Source of the DNA: Mariniflexile fucanivorans
GTDB lineage: Bacteria; Bacteroidota; Bacteroidia; Flavobacteriales; Flavobacteriaceae
Assembly: GCF_004341235.1 (NCBI RefSeq)
Contig: NZ_SLUP01000007.1
Location: forward strand, 186,001 to 250,000
Reading direction: 5' to 3'
Length of the DNA: 64,000 nucleotides
Positions 43,701 to 52,914 of the stretch are shown piece by piece. The notes under the pieces were generated by a model, which did not search any database, was not told the origin of the DNA, and saw only the letters and a list, made by a program, of their open reading frames with translations. Each line of letters begins with the position of its first letter. Positions within the stretch are counted from its first letter, which is position 1. The position numbers and the translations under genes were made by a program.

Positions 43701-46110
43701 ATAATTGTTTTGGAATTCCAGAAGCCCAAGTAACGCTTCCATCACCAAAAGAGGTTGCTTTGTATACCAGCTTTTTTTTACGTGATAAAAACCGGTTTTC
43801 GAATGAATAATCAAAAACGGTTTTGTCCGCCTGTCCACAGATGTAATAAATGTTTTTAAAAGTTTTGTCTTCTAAAGTTTTCAAATAATCTTGAACGTCC
43901 TTTCTGTAATCTTTAAATCCTGATAGCGATTTCGTATTGGTATCTGGATTTGGCATGTTTTTTAAATCAGTTTCCTTTTCTAAATTTTTCCAAAAGTTGA
44001 CGTCCCAAAAATCGCGATTTGTATCTTCTTCTATGGGCAGCAATTCAAAAATACCCGGGTATTTCCAAAATATTTTTAAAAGATCGGCTCTGTTGTTTTT
44101 AAAATCGATGGCAGCCAATTGTTTTACACGACTGCTATGACCTGTAAGTACTTCCATGATTAAATAGGAACCTAACCAAGGCGTGCCCAACATGATGAAT
44201 TTATTGGATTCGTTTTGTTTAAATTCAGACCACACATTGGGATAATTCATCATAAATTGACGCACCAAAAGACCTCCCATGGAATGCGCAATCATATGTA
44301 CTTTTATATTCTGGTGTTTTAAAACATCCTCGATTTTATCCTTTAATATTTTAGCGGCATCTTTTAATGATTTTCGCCAATCGAACTCCATCGTTATCAC
44401 ATCATATTGCTCTAAAAGATGTTCTGCCAACTCATTATAATACTTTTCAATAACACCGCTGGCTTCTACCTTGTTTGCACTAATATTTAAATTTTTGGAA
44501 AGACCGCCATCATTTATTTTACGCATATCAACCCACATATGGTCGCCGTTTTGGGATATGGTGGAACCCATAATACCCGGTACAATGATAACAACATCCC
44601 TAGTGATTTTAGTTGGAGCATAACGAACGCCTTTAAGGGAAAGGGCATCCAATAAAATACCACGCTCACCATCAATATATAATGACTTGGTGTATAAGGT
44701 CACAGGATTTTGCTCGGTGGCATGTAAGGCTTCCAATATGGCTGCACAGGAACCATTTTCGGAAAAATAATTAAAATGATTGGTGTCGCTGCCTTGTGAA
44801 ACATGTTTGTAAATGCCATTTTTTCTAACAACACCATGTTCCATACGTCTAGTGTCTACCACCAAATCGTTTGCTTCACGGTAAAATAAATTGGCGAGAA
44901 TTACTTTTAATGAACTGAAGTTAATGCCACCAACTTCAGAATCACCAGCAATATTATACAAGTCGCTTTCTACCACAGAACCAGAAATATTCATCATTTT
45001 TTGAAACATAGATTCGGGCATCATAGCGTTTAAACCCGGTAGCACTTCAGGGTCATCTTTTTGACTAACCAGTTCCAAAAGAAACGCTTTAGCAGTATGG
45101 TATAGAGGGTTGGCGATTCCAAATGCTATAGAAACAGCATTCAAAAATAAATTAAAGAAATGATCTACTCGACGTGATAAAATGGTAGTACCGCTAGCTG
45201 GTGCTGCTACCCGAATCACTTTATTTACAGTTAATTTTTTGCTTTTGGCTATCTTATTAATAGCTTCCATGTATTCCCAATGTGCTTTTTCGTCTTCACT
45301 TTTTAAGATGTCAATTTCATTACTACTGAAACCAGAAATGGTATTTCTATGATCGCATTTTGCTAAAATATCGGCAACAAGACCACCGCGCGAATGACTT
45401 ATAATATCAATAGTGCACCCTGTGGGGCAAACGTTTAAAAAATCCAGCGCGTTTTGAAGTGGACTTACCGAAAGCGTGTAATGATCCAATGCCCAAATGC
45501 GACTGCCATACTTAGTAATTATATCTTCCCATGCAGAATTGTTGTTGTTTAAGTTATTAAACGCATCAATAGATGTGGACAACGTACCATGAATTAAAAG
45601 TAAAAAAGGCTTAGAAGTATTGCTGGGAGCACTGTATTTAATTCTTTTGAAATTGGCATCGATTTGATACAAACCAGGGTTAGGCTGAATTTTTTTATCA
45701 TAAGATTTGGCTAATTCCATGATGGCAACTTCAGCTACTTTCTTAGGTGAAAAAACACTAAAAACCTTTACTAAAGCCCGTTTTATAACACCACGATTGG
45801 CATCTTCTGAAATTATTTGAATATCGAAAATATAATCTTCGCTAGATAAAGCCCGTTTGGTTACCGTTTTTTCATCATAAATAGCCTGTACGTCTTCAGG
45901 GTGTCCTATCCATTCCGTATTATCGGTAAATTGTATGGCAATAAGATCGTTTTCTTCAAGAGTTATGGTGTTCACTGCGTTAGCAGCACGATTTGAAGTA
46001 ACCTCAATATAAGATTTTAACTCAAATTGTTGTTCAAGTGTATTGGGAACCGTGTGGTTAAACGATTTCACATCATGCTCTATACCTAATATTTTAGCTG
46101 TTTTGGTCAT
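40768..46110 (-). CDS. Giant protein: two alpha/beta hydrolases, M17-N-like domain, CHAT protease, helical tail
   Basis: The 1780-residue protein has no signal peptide. Domains in order: an unassigned N-terminus (1-160); hydrolase 1 (about 165-460) with His174-Gly in LLLIHGTL and nucleophile Ser240 in SHSRGG; hydrolase 2 of LCAT/PGAP1 type (about 505-840) with Pro511-Gly in VPGIMGS and Ser610 in AHSMGG; a region (about 885-1040) with HGDLRVASYPVMVGHF and GLGSTEGL (Gly962) that may be an M17-N/macro-like fold; a CHAT domain (about 1195-1480) with His1311 in HFAGHG and Cys1351 in NCCYSG; and a TPR-like helical tail (1490-1780). All three catalytic sites look intact. It is 3 nt after the secreted coiled-coil gene and 23 nt before the peptidoglycan-binding gene. 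It probably cleaves a partner and lipids on some signal, by analogy with CHAT effectors. Confidence 0.88.
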   Translation of the reverse strand: MTKTAKILGIEHDVKSFNHTVPNTLEQQFELKSYIEVTSNRAANAVNTITLEENDLIAIQFTDNTEWIGHPEDVQAIYDEKTVTKRALSSEDYIFDIQIISEDANRGVIKRALVKVFSVFSPKKVAEVAIMELAKSYDKKIQPNPGLYQIDANFKRIKYSAPSNTSKPFLLLIHGTLSTSIDAFNNLNNNNSAWEDIITKYGSRIWALDHYTLSVSPLQNALDFLNVCPTGCTIDIISHSRGGLVADILAKCDHRNTISGFSSNEIDILKSEDEKAHWEYMEAINKIAKSKKLTVNKVIRVAAPASGTTILSRRVDHFFNLFLNAVSIAFGIANPLYHTAKAFLLELVSQKDDPEVLPGLNAMMPESMFQKMMNISGSVVESDLYNIAGDSEVGGINFSSLKVILANLFYREANDLVVDTRRMEHGVVRKNGIYKHVSQGSDTNHFNYFSENGSCAAILEALHATEQNPVTLYTKSLYIDGERGILLDALSLKGVRYAPTKITRDVVIIVPGIMGSTISQNGDHMWVDMRKINDGGLSKNLNISANKVEASGVIEKYYNELAEHLLEQYDVITMEFDWRKSLKDAAKILKDKIEDVLKHQNIKVHMIAHSMGGLLVRQFMMNYPNVWSEFKQNESNKFIMLGTPWLGSYLIMEVLTGHSSRVKQLAAIDFKNNRADLLKIFWKYPGIFELLPIEEDTNRDFWDVNFWKNLEKETDLKNMPNPDTNTKSLSGFKDYRKDVQDYLKTLEDKTFKNIYYICGQADKTVFDYSFENRFLSRKKKLVYKATSFGDGSVTWASGIPKQLLNSNRLYYSQISHGDLANDPEIFQGISEILSTGSTNALSTQKPTSRGGEIISEVYEAPEPAYNSDAVLNAIFDIKKQEKTKGSSFNVKVIHGDLRVASYPVMVGHFFMDLILSAEKALDEYLENRLSQRMSIGYYPGQVGESEVFFNLNTQPKGAIICGLGSTEGLTHYLLSKGVKQATLKYAMFMRDNYTLSRAKKYAKGISFVLIGSGYGKLTVEDSIKGILLGVAKANKQIIETKEGLQPIQDIEIINYYESFASEAYFSLTRQQNTDDRIPFILNKGITKRAGAKKRRMFHTNDYDWWYNLHIDSLKNDDKTCGPENEIIGFKYYSSSSLARVEQEMVGIGLYKINHLLKEMSTSSNWDTRLSKSLFEMLVPNDFKSKFRDQTNLILKLDKYAAQIPWELLHDNNTSETPASVTSSFIRQLVTEDSIRYNQISLNNIEAFIVGDPMYNQKELPPLQAAKAEAEWVAVKLKKAGYNTNALINSSAKNIMMELFSKQYKIMHFAGHGVYDPEHCNVGIAIGNGICIDPAMINQIGYVPDFIFINCCYSGVLDAEDDVYSKNRNRLAANIGTQLIEMGVKAIIISGWAVNDGAAKVFSETFYERMFQGYNFGNAVQMARFECYQKYRTSNTWGAYQCYGNQFYKFKNKTKSSQNNEEYVVASQIHTDLDNLLISIRDKKEDKNSAQIRLDRFITLAQESNLLDAMVLEKEAMIYDELGMSDVAYEKYTGLFRFDNGNYSIKALEQYCMVLASRLKNDVIEAKATKKENAVNNVITKYISNVEFLTLAGRNARRLNIVGNTYKHTAKYLDSKKEIEFLNIAFEYYSEALDATDDRFSGQYLDALSNMIFIAFILENLGNQKLLAQLQKNKTFKPVKNLEEFLENFYKELDDFDKADLDVSVLIGMTEVSYAILLINPNNKNHQEDTILMWYKQIFQQIYSPRYISIEIDQIEFLSHYVKNEKVKKCLTLIEKELKNY

Positions 46111-46113
46111 AGG

Positions 46114-47862
46114 TTAATTTTTAATATTGTTAATGGGTATTCCAGGAAGATTAAATGGAAGGTTCACACCAAAAAACCAGTAAAAACTGTCTAATGTTAC
46201 GTTGTAATTAATCCCGGTACTTATAATATCTTTAAATGCTGTGGCGATAATTCCTGTGCCAAATTCGGGTGTTCCATCGGTGTTAAAATCGGGTGTGGCA
46301 AAGTTTATACCTATTCCAAAGTCTAAAAAATCATTATAGAAATAGGACGTATTGGAACCAAATTTCAACAATAAAGCAGCCGATGGTGTATAAAAGAAGT
46401 TGCGGTCGCTTTGTAAATTTAAATCTTGTTTATTAATAGGGTTGGCGAAAATCAATCCAATGGCTACTTCAGAGCGTGGCCCTGTTAATTGCATGATGAA
46501 TTCCCGTTGTTCCATAGTAATTACTTGTTCTGGAGTATTTTCATTGGTTGCCGGTAGCCTGAGTACTAGCTCAATTAATAATTCATCGCCATTTTTACGT
46601 TGCCCTGTTCCTTTTAAGTTTATGTAGCCTGTATCTGGTAAATTGTCCAATGAAAAAGCGAGTACTTCTGTGCCTATGGCTTTATTTGCTATATAATTAT
46701 TTTGAAGATTGAATAGGAGGGCAGCACCTTGTTTTATTGTTTCAAAATCTTTGTTTATGGTAGCATAACAGGTATTGAATTCTGAAACTAAAGGCATAAA
46801 TTTAGTTTTGAGACGTGTTTGATTGATAAGAGTGGTTACATCTGAAAAATTCGTATCAATCGTTTTTAAATGACTAATGATGGTTTCAACTTCATTTTTA
46901 ATATCGAATAGCAAATTAATTTGCCATTGCTCCATGTCTGTTTTAAGGAGTTGAAATAGCGTTTCAAACCTAGAAATAAGCAGATTTAGTTGTTCTATTT
47001 TGTTTTTAACTTCGGTAGGAACTAGTTCGTTTAGCTGAATATTATTTACGAACTCAATACTGTTGTTTTTAAACTCTTTGATGCATGAAATGCTTTTGAA
47101 TTCATTCAGTAGTCGAATTTTTAATTCATTAAAAACATTGATTTTTTTTAAATTGTTCTGTTTTGCAATGTCGTTTAGGGCTTCAAGTTGTTGTTTTTGA
47201 TCGCTAGATAAACTGGTAACCCATCGGGCAATAGTCACATAATCTCTATTGGTATAGGTGTCGTAGTTTTGAATATGAACACGGTCGCCACCACTAGCAT
47301 CCCTTTTAAAAGCCAGTAAGCTTATAGTATATTTTTCGGTTTCCATAGATGCTAATTCTTGCTCTATTTGCAACATGTCGTTGTTTAGGTTGGAAAAAAT
47401 ATAAGGTTCAGGAACGGTACCAGGAACAAAGGTTTCTGGATTGAAAAAATCGGTCATTAAATCATTATAACGTTCGTTTAAAAGCGGGTCGTTTTGAATG
47501 TCGCTTAAAAACCCATCCATTATTTCAAAAAATGTTGCCTGTTCGCTTGCTGTTGCCAATTGTTTTTCTAAAATTGAAATCACAGCACTTTGGTTTCGTA
47601 AGGCTTGTTGCAATTTTATTAATTGGGATTCTAGCTCTATGTGTTGTTTTAATTCGGGGAATTGTTGATGAATAGCATCTAGCAATTGTAGTTTTGAAAG
47701 TTGAATTTCCAGACTGCAATTAATGTCAACTATTTGTTTGTCGGTTAGTGATATGGTGCGTTTCTCATTTTTGTCGTTTTCAATTACCGTAATAATTTGC
47801 GCTTGTATACCTATGGTAAAGCAAACTAAAGCAAATGTTGAAATTCGTTTGAAAAAATACAT
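46114..47862 (-). CDS. Secreted coiled-coil protein of the CHAT operon
   Basis: The 582-residue protein has a signal peptide (residues 1-22, GIQAQ), long helical coiled-coil stretches (about 45-110, 225-385) and a C-terminal part (about 395-582) with beta-strands rich in aromatic and Gly residues (FGVNLPFNLPG at the end) suggesting an outer-membrane barrel or beta domain. It is not a known family. It starts 13 nt after the 140-residue gene and ends 3 nt before the CHAT gene, so the three are probably one transcript. It may be the sensor or the exported partner. Confidence 0.65.
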   Translation of the reverse strand: MYFFKRISTFALVCFTIGIQAQIITVIENDKNEKRTISLTDKQIVDINCSLEIQLSKLQLLDAIHQQFPELKQHIELESQLIKLQQALRNQSAVISILEKQLATASEQATFFEIMDGFLSDIQNDPLLNERYNDLMTDFFNPETFVPGTVPEPYIFSNLNNDMLQIEQELASMETEKYTISLLAFKRDASGGDRVHIQNYDTYTNRDYVTIARWVTSLSSDQKQQLEALNDIAKQNNLKKINVFNELKIRLLNEFKSISCIKEFKNNSIEFVNNIQLNELVPTEVKNKIEQLNLLISRFETLFQLLKTDMEQWQINLLFDIKNEVETIISHLKTIDTNFSDVTTLINQTRLKTKFMPLVSEFNTCYATINKDFETIKQGAALLFNLQNNYIANKAIGTEVLAFSLDNLPDTGYINLKGTGQRKNGDELLIELVLRLPATNENTPEQVITMEQREFIMQLTGPRSEVAIGLIFANPINKQDLNLQSDRNFFYTPSAALLLKFGSNTSYFYNDFLDFGIGINFATPDFNTDGTPEFGTGIIATAFKDIISTGINYNVTLDSFYWFFGVNLPFNLPGIPINNIKN

Positions 47863-47875
47863 AGCGATTGTTTTT

Positions 47876-48298
47876 TTAGATGTTTACAAAGGGAGCGTCA
47901 TTTGCCTGTGCTTTAAAAAAAGATTGTTGCAGGTTGGCATAGGATAGTTCGGCATTTTTAAGAATGATACCATCTACTTGGTCTAAAATGGGTGAAAAAC
48001 AAAGACATTTTATGTTGTTATAATCTTCATTAGACTTTTCTGCATTCGAAGCTTTTAAATGCTTTTTTAAAGTTTCGGATAAAACGTCATAGCTGCGTAC
48101 CCATAAAACCCAGCGTTCCATTTTAAAATACGAAAGTTGCGCTAGGTTGTCTGCTTTTGGGATGGCTTCTCTAATGGTGTCTGTGTCACCAATAATAACC
48201 ATGATAAGCATCATTTCTTTTTCAATAAATGATTTAAAAATTGATTCAGCTAGCAAAGCATCATCTAAAGGAATTAAGGTGGTTCTTTTTAAATTCAT
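47876..48298 (-). CDS. Small hypothetical protein, first gene of the CHAT operon
   Basis: The 140-residue product has a mostly helical body (LLAESIFKSFIEKEMMLIMVI, VRSYDVLSETLKKHLKA) with no signal peptide or family match. It is the first minus-strand gene downstream of the 370-nt AT-rich gap and so lies just behind the likely operon promoter. Its role is unknown. Confidence 0.55.
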   Translation of the reverse strand: MNLKRTTLIPLDDALLAESIFKSFIEKEMMLIMVIIGDTDTIREAIPKADNLAQLSYFKMERWVLWVRSYDVLSETLKKHLKASNAEKSNEDYNNIKCLCFSPILDQVDGIILKNAELSYANLQQSFFKAQANDAPFVNI

Positions 48299-48667
48299 AG
48301 CATTTCATTTTAGATTTATAAAAAATAAAAAACTTAACAAAATCTGACTTTAATTGTTAGATATCATTAAATCAATATGAAATTCTGTATGTAAAAAGAC
48401 ATTTAAAAAAATGGTTTTTCAGATACAATTGCTATTAAAAAGTTATGTGAGAGTAACTATTAATTAATATATAAGGAATGTATTAAATTTAGTAAAATAA
48501 ATCTAATCACCAAAGGATTAGGTAGTTATTTTTATTTTTTTGTAAAAACAACAAAATGATGAACAATAAAAATGGTGTAAAAGGAGTAATTATTTAAGTA
48601 ATTAAATTAGTTTTTTACTCTTAAAAAAAATTAATTAAAATGAAGAATAGACTTATTATAAAAATTA
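48299..48667. other. AT-rich gene-free gap upstream of the CHAT operon
   Basis: No gene is seen. It holds a hairpin CTAATC-ACCAAAG-GATTAG at 48503-48521 and long A/T runs. No TAnnTTTG box was found on the minus strand within 200 nt of the operon start, so the promoter may be of another type. Confidence 0.5.
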
Positions 48668-48886
48668 TTAGGGAACAGGGTCGTAACCTGATCCGCCCCA
48701 AGGATGGCAACTAAAAATACGTTTAATGGCGAGCCATCCACCTTTAAATAAACCATGTTTTTGTAGAGCTTGTTTGGTGTAATGAGAACAGGTGGGTTGA
48801 TATCTACAGGTTGCAGGCATCAAGGGTGATATAAATAATTGGTATATTTTTATCAAAAATAAAAACGGTGTGATGAGTAGCTTCAT
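48668..48886 (-). CDS. yidD: Membrane protein insertion efficiency factor YidD
   Basis: The 72-residue protein matches YidD throughout: [46 protein letters not shown] and GYDPVP. It helps YidC-dependent insertion at the inner membrane. It follows cysS across a hairpin region and is near neither rnpA nor rpmH here. Confidence 0.95.
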   Translation of the reverse strand: MKLLITPFLFLIKIYQLFISPLMPATCRYQPTCSHYTKQALQKHGLFKGGWLAIKRIFSCHPWGGSGYDPVP

Positions 48887-48901
48887 TATTGTTATTTGTT
48901 T

Positions 48902-48939
48902 AGTTGTTAAGTCGAAACTTACGAATCAACTTAACAACT
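48902..48939 (-). repeat. Hairpin between cysS and yidD sharing a word with other loci
   Basis: AGTTGTTAAGT (48902-48912) pairs perfectly with ACTTAACAACT (48929-48939). The word TTGTTTAGTTGTTAAGT (48896-48912) also occurs at 32936-32952 inside the SpoU gene. It may weaken cysS read-through into yidD. Confidence 0.55.
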
Positions 48940-48960
48940 CACGACCTTACGATTTAAAAA

Positions 48961-50442
48961 TTACGACAAACTAAAAGTAGTGCCATCTTTACCATCTTTA
49001 AGCAAGATACCCGCTTCGGCCAATTCATCACGAATTTTATCGGATAAAGCAAAATCTTTATTTGCTCTAGCTTCTTGTCTTAATTTAATTAAAACACCAA
49101 CAGCTCCAGATAATTTATCTTGTCCAGATTCTTTTTTTGTTACGTTTTCTAATCCTAAAACATCAAAAGTAAAAGTGTTTATCGTTTCTTTTAGAAGTGC
49201 TAAATCTTCAGCAGAAATAGTTGCAGAACCATCTTTAATTTGGTTGATGTATTTTACGGCTTCAAATAAATTAGCAATTAAAATGGGTGAATTAAAATCG
49301 TCGTTCATCGCATTATAACAGGTTTGTTTCCATGTTTTAATGTCTATAGATGAGGTTTCAGAAGTTTTTAAACCATCCAGCAAATTTATGGCATCCATGA
49401 GTCTATAAAAACCTTTCTCGCTTGCTAATAAGCCATCATCGGTTAAATCCAGAACACTTCTATAATGGGCTTGAGCGATGAAAAAACGAATGACGCTTGG
49501 TGTAAAAGCCTTACTAAAAAATTTGTTGTTTCCAGAAAGTAATTCATCAGGGTTTACTGTATTTCCAGTCGATTTCGACATGCGTTGTCCGTTTAATTCC
49601 AGCATGTTAGCGTGCATCCAATAATTTACAGGCGATTGCCCTTTGGCAGCTTCGTTTTGTGCAATTTCACATTCGTGGTGCGGGAATTTTAAATCCATTC
49701 CACCACCGTGAATGTCAAATTGGTCGCCAAGATATTTGGTACTCATGGCAGTACATTCCAAATGCCAACCTGGAAATCCATCGCCCCATGGCGAAGGCCA
49801 ACGCATAATATGTTGCGGTTCTGCTTTTTTCCAAAGCGCAAAATCTTGTGGATTTTTTTTATCGCTTTGTCCGTCCAATTCTCGGGTGTTGTGAATTAAG
49901 TCTTCTAACTTACGCTTGCTTAATATCCCGTAATCGTTGGTTTCATTAAACTTATGTACATCAAAATAAACCGATCCGTTTATTTCATAAGCATATCCGT
50001 TATTTATAATGTCTTTAATGAGCTCAATTTGTTCAATAATATGCCCTGTAGCAGTTGGTTCAATGCTAGGTGGTAAAAAATTGAAGGTGTTTAATATATT
50101 ATGGAAATCTACGGTGTAGCGTTGTACCACTTCCATAGGTTCAATTTGTTCTAAACGGGCTTTTTTGGTTATTTTATCTTCACCTGCATCGGCATCATTT
50201 TCCAAATGACCAGCATCTGTAATATTCCTTACGTAGCGTACTTTGTAGCCTAAATGTTTTAGGTAACGAAAAACCATATCAAAAGACATAAAAGTTCGCA
50301 CATTTCCTAAATGTACATTGCTATACACGGTTGGTCCACAAACGTACATACCTACATAACCTTCGTCAATAGGAGTGAATGTTTCTTTAGTACCAGAAAG
50401 TGAGTTGTATATTTTTATGTGTTGATCTTTGTAAAGTTGCAT
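48961..50442 (-). CDS. cysS: Cysteinyl-tRNA synthetase
   Basis: The 493-residue class I enzyme charges tRNA-Cys. It has [14 protein letters not shown] (HIGH-type motif), the zinc-binding Cys/His near [11 protein letters not shown] and [10 protein letters not shown], and RMSKSTGN (KMSKS loop). The length is usual. Confidence 0.97.
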   Translation of the reverse strand: MQLYKDQHIKIYNSLSGTKETFTPIDEGYVGMYVCGPTVYSNVHLGNVRTFMSFDMVFRYLKHLGYKVRYVRNITDAGHLENDADAGEDKITKKARLEQIEPMEVVQRYTVDFHNILNTFNFLPPSIEPTATGHIIEQIELIKDIINNGYAYEINGSVYFDVHKFNETNDYGILSKRKLEDLIHNTRELDGQSDKKNPQDFALWKKAEPQHIMRWPSPWGDGFPGWHLECTAMSTKYLGDQFDIHGGGMDLKFPHHECEIAQNEAAKGQSPVNYWMHANMLELNGQRMSKSTGNTVNPDELLSGNNKFFSKAFTPSVIRFFIAQAHYRSVLDLTDDGLLASEKGFYRLMDAINLLDGLKTSETSSIDIKTWKQTCYNAMNDDFNSPILIANLFEAVKYINQIKDGSATISAEDLALLKETINTFTFDVLGLENVTKKESGQDKLSGAVGVLIKLRQEARANKDFALSDKIRDELAEAGILLKDGKDGTTFSLS

Positions 50443-50521
50443 GGTTGGTAAACGTGAGTTATTTGCTGTTGAGTTGTTAAGCTGTTATTATTAATCAACA
50501 TTTCAACTGAACAACAAAAAA

Positions 50522-51199
50522 TTAAAACTTAGTATCTAACTTTATATAATCCAAAAATTCTCTTCTGGTAGATTCTTCTTTGAATTTGCCACCAAATTCT
50601 GAAGTTACGGTACTGCTTTCAATATCGCGAATGCCTCTAGAATTTACACATAAATGTTTAGCATCTATAACACAAGCTACATCATCTGTATTTAAAACTT
50701 CTTGAAGTTCTTTTACAATTTGAATGGTTAACCGTTCTTGTACTTGTGGGCGTTTTGCATAATAATCTACAATACGGTTCATTTTTGATAATCCAACTAC
50801 CGAACCGTTTGAAATATAAGCAATATGCGCTTTTCCAACAATAGGTAGTAAATGATGTTCGCAAGTTGAATAAACGGTAATGTTTTTTTCAACAAGCATT
50901 TCACCATATTTATATTTGTTATCGAAAGTAGAAGCACTTGGTTTTCGGTTTGGGTCCAAACCACCAAAAATTTCTTTAACAAACATTTTCGCAACACGGT
51001 TAGGTGTGCCGTTTAAGCTATCGTCTGTTAAATCCAATCCTAAGGTTTCCATTATGTGGCGCACATCATCCTTAATGATTTCTATTTTTTCTTCATTGGA
51101 AAGTTTAAAAGCATCATGTCTTAATGGTGTGTCGGCTGATGTTCCTATATGATCGTCTCCTAAAGATTCGAATTCTTCTATGTTGTTTTCAATTTTCAT
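50522..51199 (-). CDS. folE: GTP cyclohydrolase I
   Basis: The 225-residue enzyme makes dihydroneopterin triphosphate from GTP. Zinc and active-site segments STCEHHLLPIVGKAHIAY and KRPQVQERLT are present, and a Cys in HLCVNSRGI completes the zinc site. The N-terminal extension (about 35 residues) is typical. It lies 79 nt upstream of cysS on the same strand. A -7 box is 29 nt before the start. Confidence 0.96.
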   Translation of the reverse strand: MKIENNIEEFESLGDDHIGTSADTPLRHDAFKLSNEEKIEIIKDDVRHIMETLGLDLTDDSLNGTPNRVAKMFVKEIFGGLDPNRKPSASTFDNKYKYGEMLVEKNITVYSTCEHHLLPIVGKAHIAYISNGSVVGLSKMNRIVDYYAKRPQVQERLTIQIVKELQEVLNTDDVACVIDAKHLCVNSRGIRDIESSTVTSEFGGKFKEESTRREFLDYIKLDTKF

Positions 51200-51227
51200 G
51201 TATCAACTAAATCACAATTTTGGTCTG

Positions 51228-51235
51228 CAAAGATA
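51228..51235 (-). promoter_or_regulatory. folE -7 box
   Basis: The minus-strand TATCTTTG fits TAnnTTTG, 28 nt before the ATG. No tidy -33 TTG is seen. Confidence 0.55.
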
Positions 51236-51326
51236 AGCAAAACACTTTTCTTATGTTTTGTATTAACAAACAATTAATTTCCTTCCTACTATGTCTATAT
51301 TTTATCAACTTAATTACATTAAAAAT

Positions 51327-51362
51327 AAAAAAGCCTGAACTTTTTAAATTCAGGCTTTTTTT
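51327..51362 (-). terminator. Terminator after the FadL-type gene
   Basis: AAGCCTGAA (51331-51339) pairs with TTCAGGCTT (51349-51357), with A-run and T-run flanks. It lies just beyond the stop of the 51382-52890 gene in the minus-strand direction. Confidence 0.8.
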
Positions 51363-51381
51363 TAAATTTTATTTAACGCTT

Positions 51382-52890
51382 TTAAATATTGAAACTTAAT
51401 GATAAAGTTACGTTAGAGTTTGTTCTATCAATAACAGCTGCATCGGTTAAACCTACATTATATAAAGGGGTTTCGTTTGTGCGGTTAGCTTGGTCGAAAG
51501 TGAGGTCTAGTTTAGTGTTTCCAAAATTGTAACCTATACCAAGGGAATAACCATTTAAATCGCCAACGGTTACACCATCTTTATACGGACTTTCCTCGAA
51601 GCGATACCCACCTCTAAAACTGAATTGATTTACTTTGTACTCACCACCAAGTCTGTAGGTAGAAGCATCGGTTAAAATCTCACTGATTACGGCATTTTGC
51701 TCTGTGAAAAAAGAATCAGATTCTGGTTTAAATTTTGTTTTACTATAATCTTTTCTAGAATAATCAAAACTTAATAAACCTTGCGTTCCAAATACATAAG
51801 CTAAACTTCCTGTGATTTTTGAAGGTGTTTGCAGTTTGTATTGCGGGTATACGTTTACTGTTTGAGGATAAATTCTAACAGGGGAATCGAAGTCGGTATA
51901 AGTAGATATACCTTGTGTTGTTTCTTCTTCTATAGTGTACCAAGTAGGCGAATCGAAAGCAACACCTAATCTAAATTCGGGACTTAATTTTATAATCCCA
52001 CCTAATTGAAACGAAAATCCATTACCAGTGGTAGATAAGCTATTGTTAAAATCTATTCTATTTATTTCTGAACCAGTACTTGTGTCTTCAATTAACGAAG
52101 TCGATTTTTGAAAATCAATAAAATGGGAGTTTAAATTTAAGCCTAAATACAAATTGTCTTCATATTGGGCTGCCACATTAAAACTGATTTTTCCGTTATA
52201 ACCAGATGAAGTATAAAGATAATCATGTTCAAAATCACCATCAACAAGGTTCGAAAAATAGGTTGTATTATCATCTTCATCGGCATCAGGCTCTAATATA
52301 TAAGATTCATAGCCTAAAAAAGCTTGTTGATGAGCAAAACCATACACATTTCCAATATCAGAATAAGCATTGGATATAGATTCATTTGGTAAAGTAGAAA
52401 TTTCATCCAATCTTTTTCCATCTGCATAATTTAAAAAATAGAGGTCTATAGATTGATTGTTGGTGTTGGTTCCAACCGCATTCCAAGTATTGTCATAATT
52501 ATTGGTTCTATCATAAGCAACACCTATAGTAAATTTTCGCCAAGGTGAATTACTTCTATTTTCAAAAACAAAAGCAGCACCTCCTTGGTTCACATCAAAA
52601 TTAGATTCGCTACTGGAGGTTAACTCGTTAAAATACCGTGTATCGTTTGAAGTATCAACATTTGAAAAGGTGAGTGAAGCATGGCTTTGGGTAAACACTG
52701 CAGATCCTGCTGGGTTAATACTAACCGCACTCATATCGCCACCCAAGGCGCCAAAAGCACCGCTTAAGGCTCTAAAACGAGCGGTTCCTTGAATTTCATC
52801 TTGAGAGTATCGTAACGCATCACTTATATCTTGTGCGCTTAATGAGCACACCGACAGTATGCCTATAAATAGTAGGTTTAACTTTTTCAT
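51382..52890 (-). CDS. OmpP1/FadL-family outer-membrane transporter
   Basis: The 502-residue protein has a signal peptide (cleaved near LSAQD), the N-terminal hatch segment with RALSGAFGALGGDMSAVSINPAGSAVF, and a long beta-barrel ending SNVTLSLSFNI. FadL proteins take up hydrophobic compounds; flavobacterial members' substrates are unclear. It is 24 nt downstream of the 52915 lipoprotein gene and probably co-transcribed with it. Confidence 0.85.
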   Translation of the reverse strand: MKKLNLLFIGILSVCSLSAQDISDALRYSQDEIQGTARFRALSGAFGALGGDMSAVSINPAGSAVFTQSHASLTFSNVDTSNDTRYFNELTSSSESNFDVNQGGAAFVFENRSNSPWRKFTIGVAYDRTNNYDNTWNAVGTNTNNQSIDLYFLNYADGKRLDEISTLPNESISNAYSDIGNVYGFAHQQAFLGYESYILEPDADEDDNTTYFSNLVDGDFEHDYLYTSSGYNGKISFNVAAQYEDNLYLGLNLNSHFIDFQKSTSLIEDTSTGSEINRIDFNNSLSTTGNGFSFQLGGIIKLSPEFRLGVAFDSPTWYTIEEETTQGISTYTDFDSPVRIYPQTVNVYPQYKLQTPSKITGSLAYVFGTQGLLSFDYSRKDYSKTKFKPESDSFFTEQNAVISEILTDASTYRLGGEYKVNQFSFRGGYRFEESPYKDGVTVGDLNGYSLGIGYNFGNTKLDLTFDQANRTNETPLYNVGLTDAAVIDRTNSNVTLSLSFNI

Positions 52891-52914
52891 AAGTATTTTT
52901 TTTGTTTTTATAAA

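Noticed and set aside
36857-48298. CHAT operon as a prophage or contractile injection system
   Set aside because: No capsid, sheath, baseplate, integrase or terminase genes are present, and no flanking direct repeats were seen.
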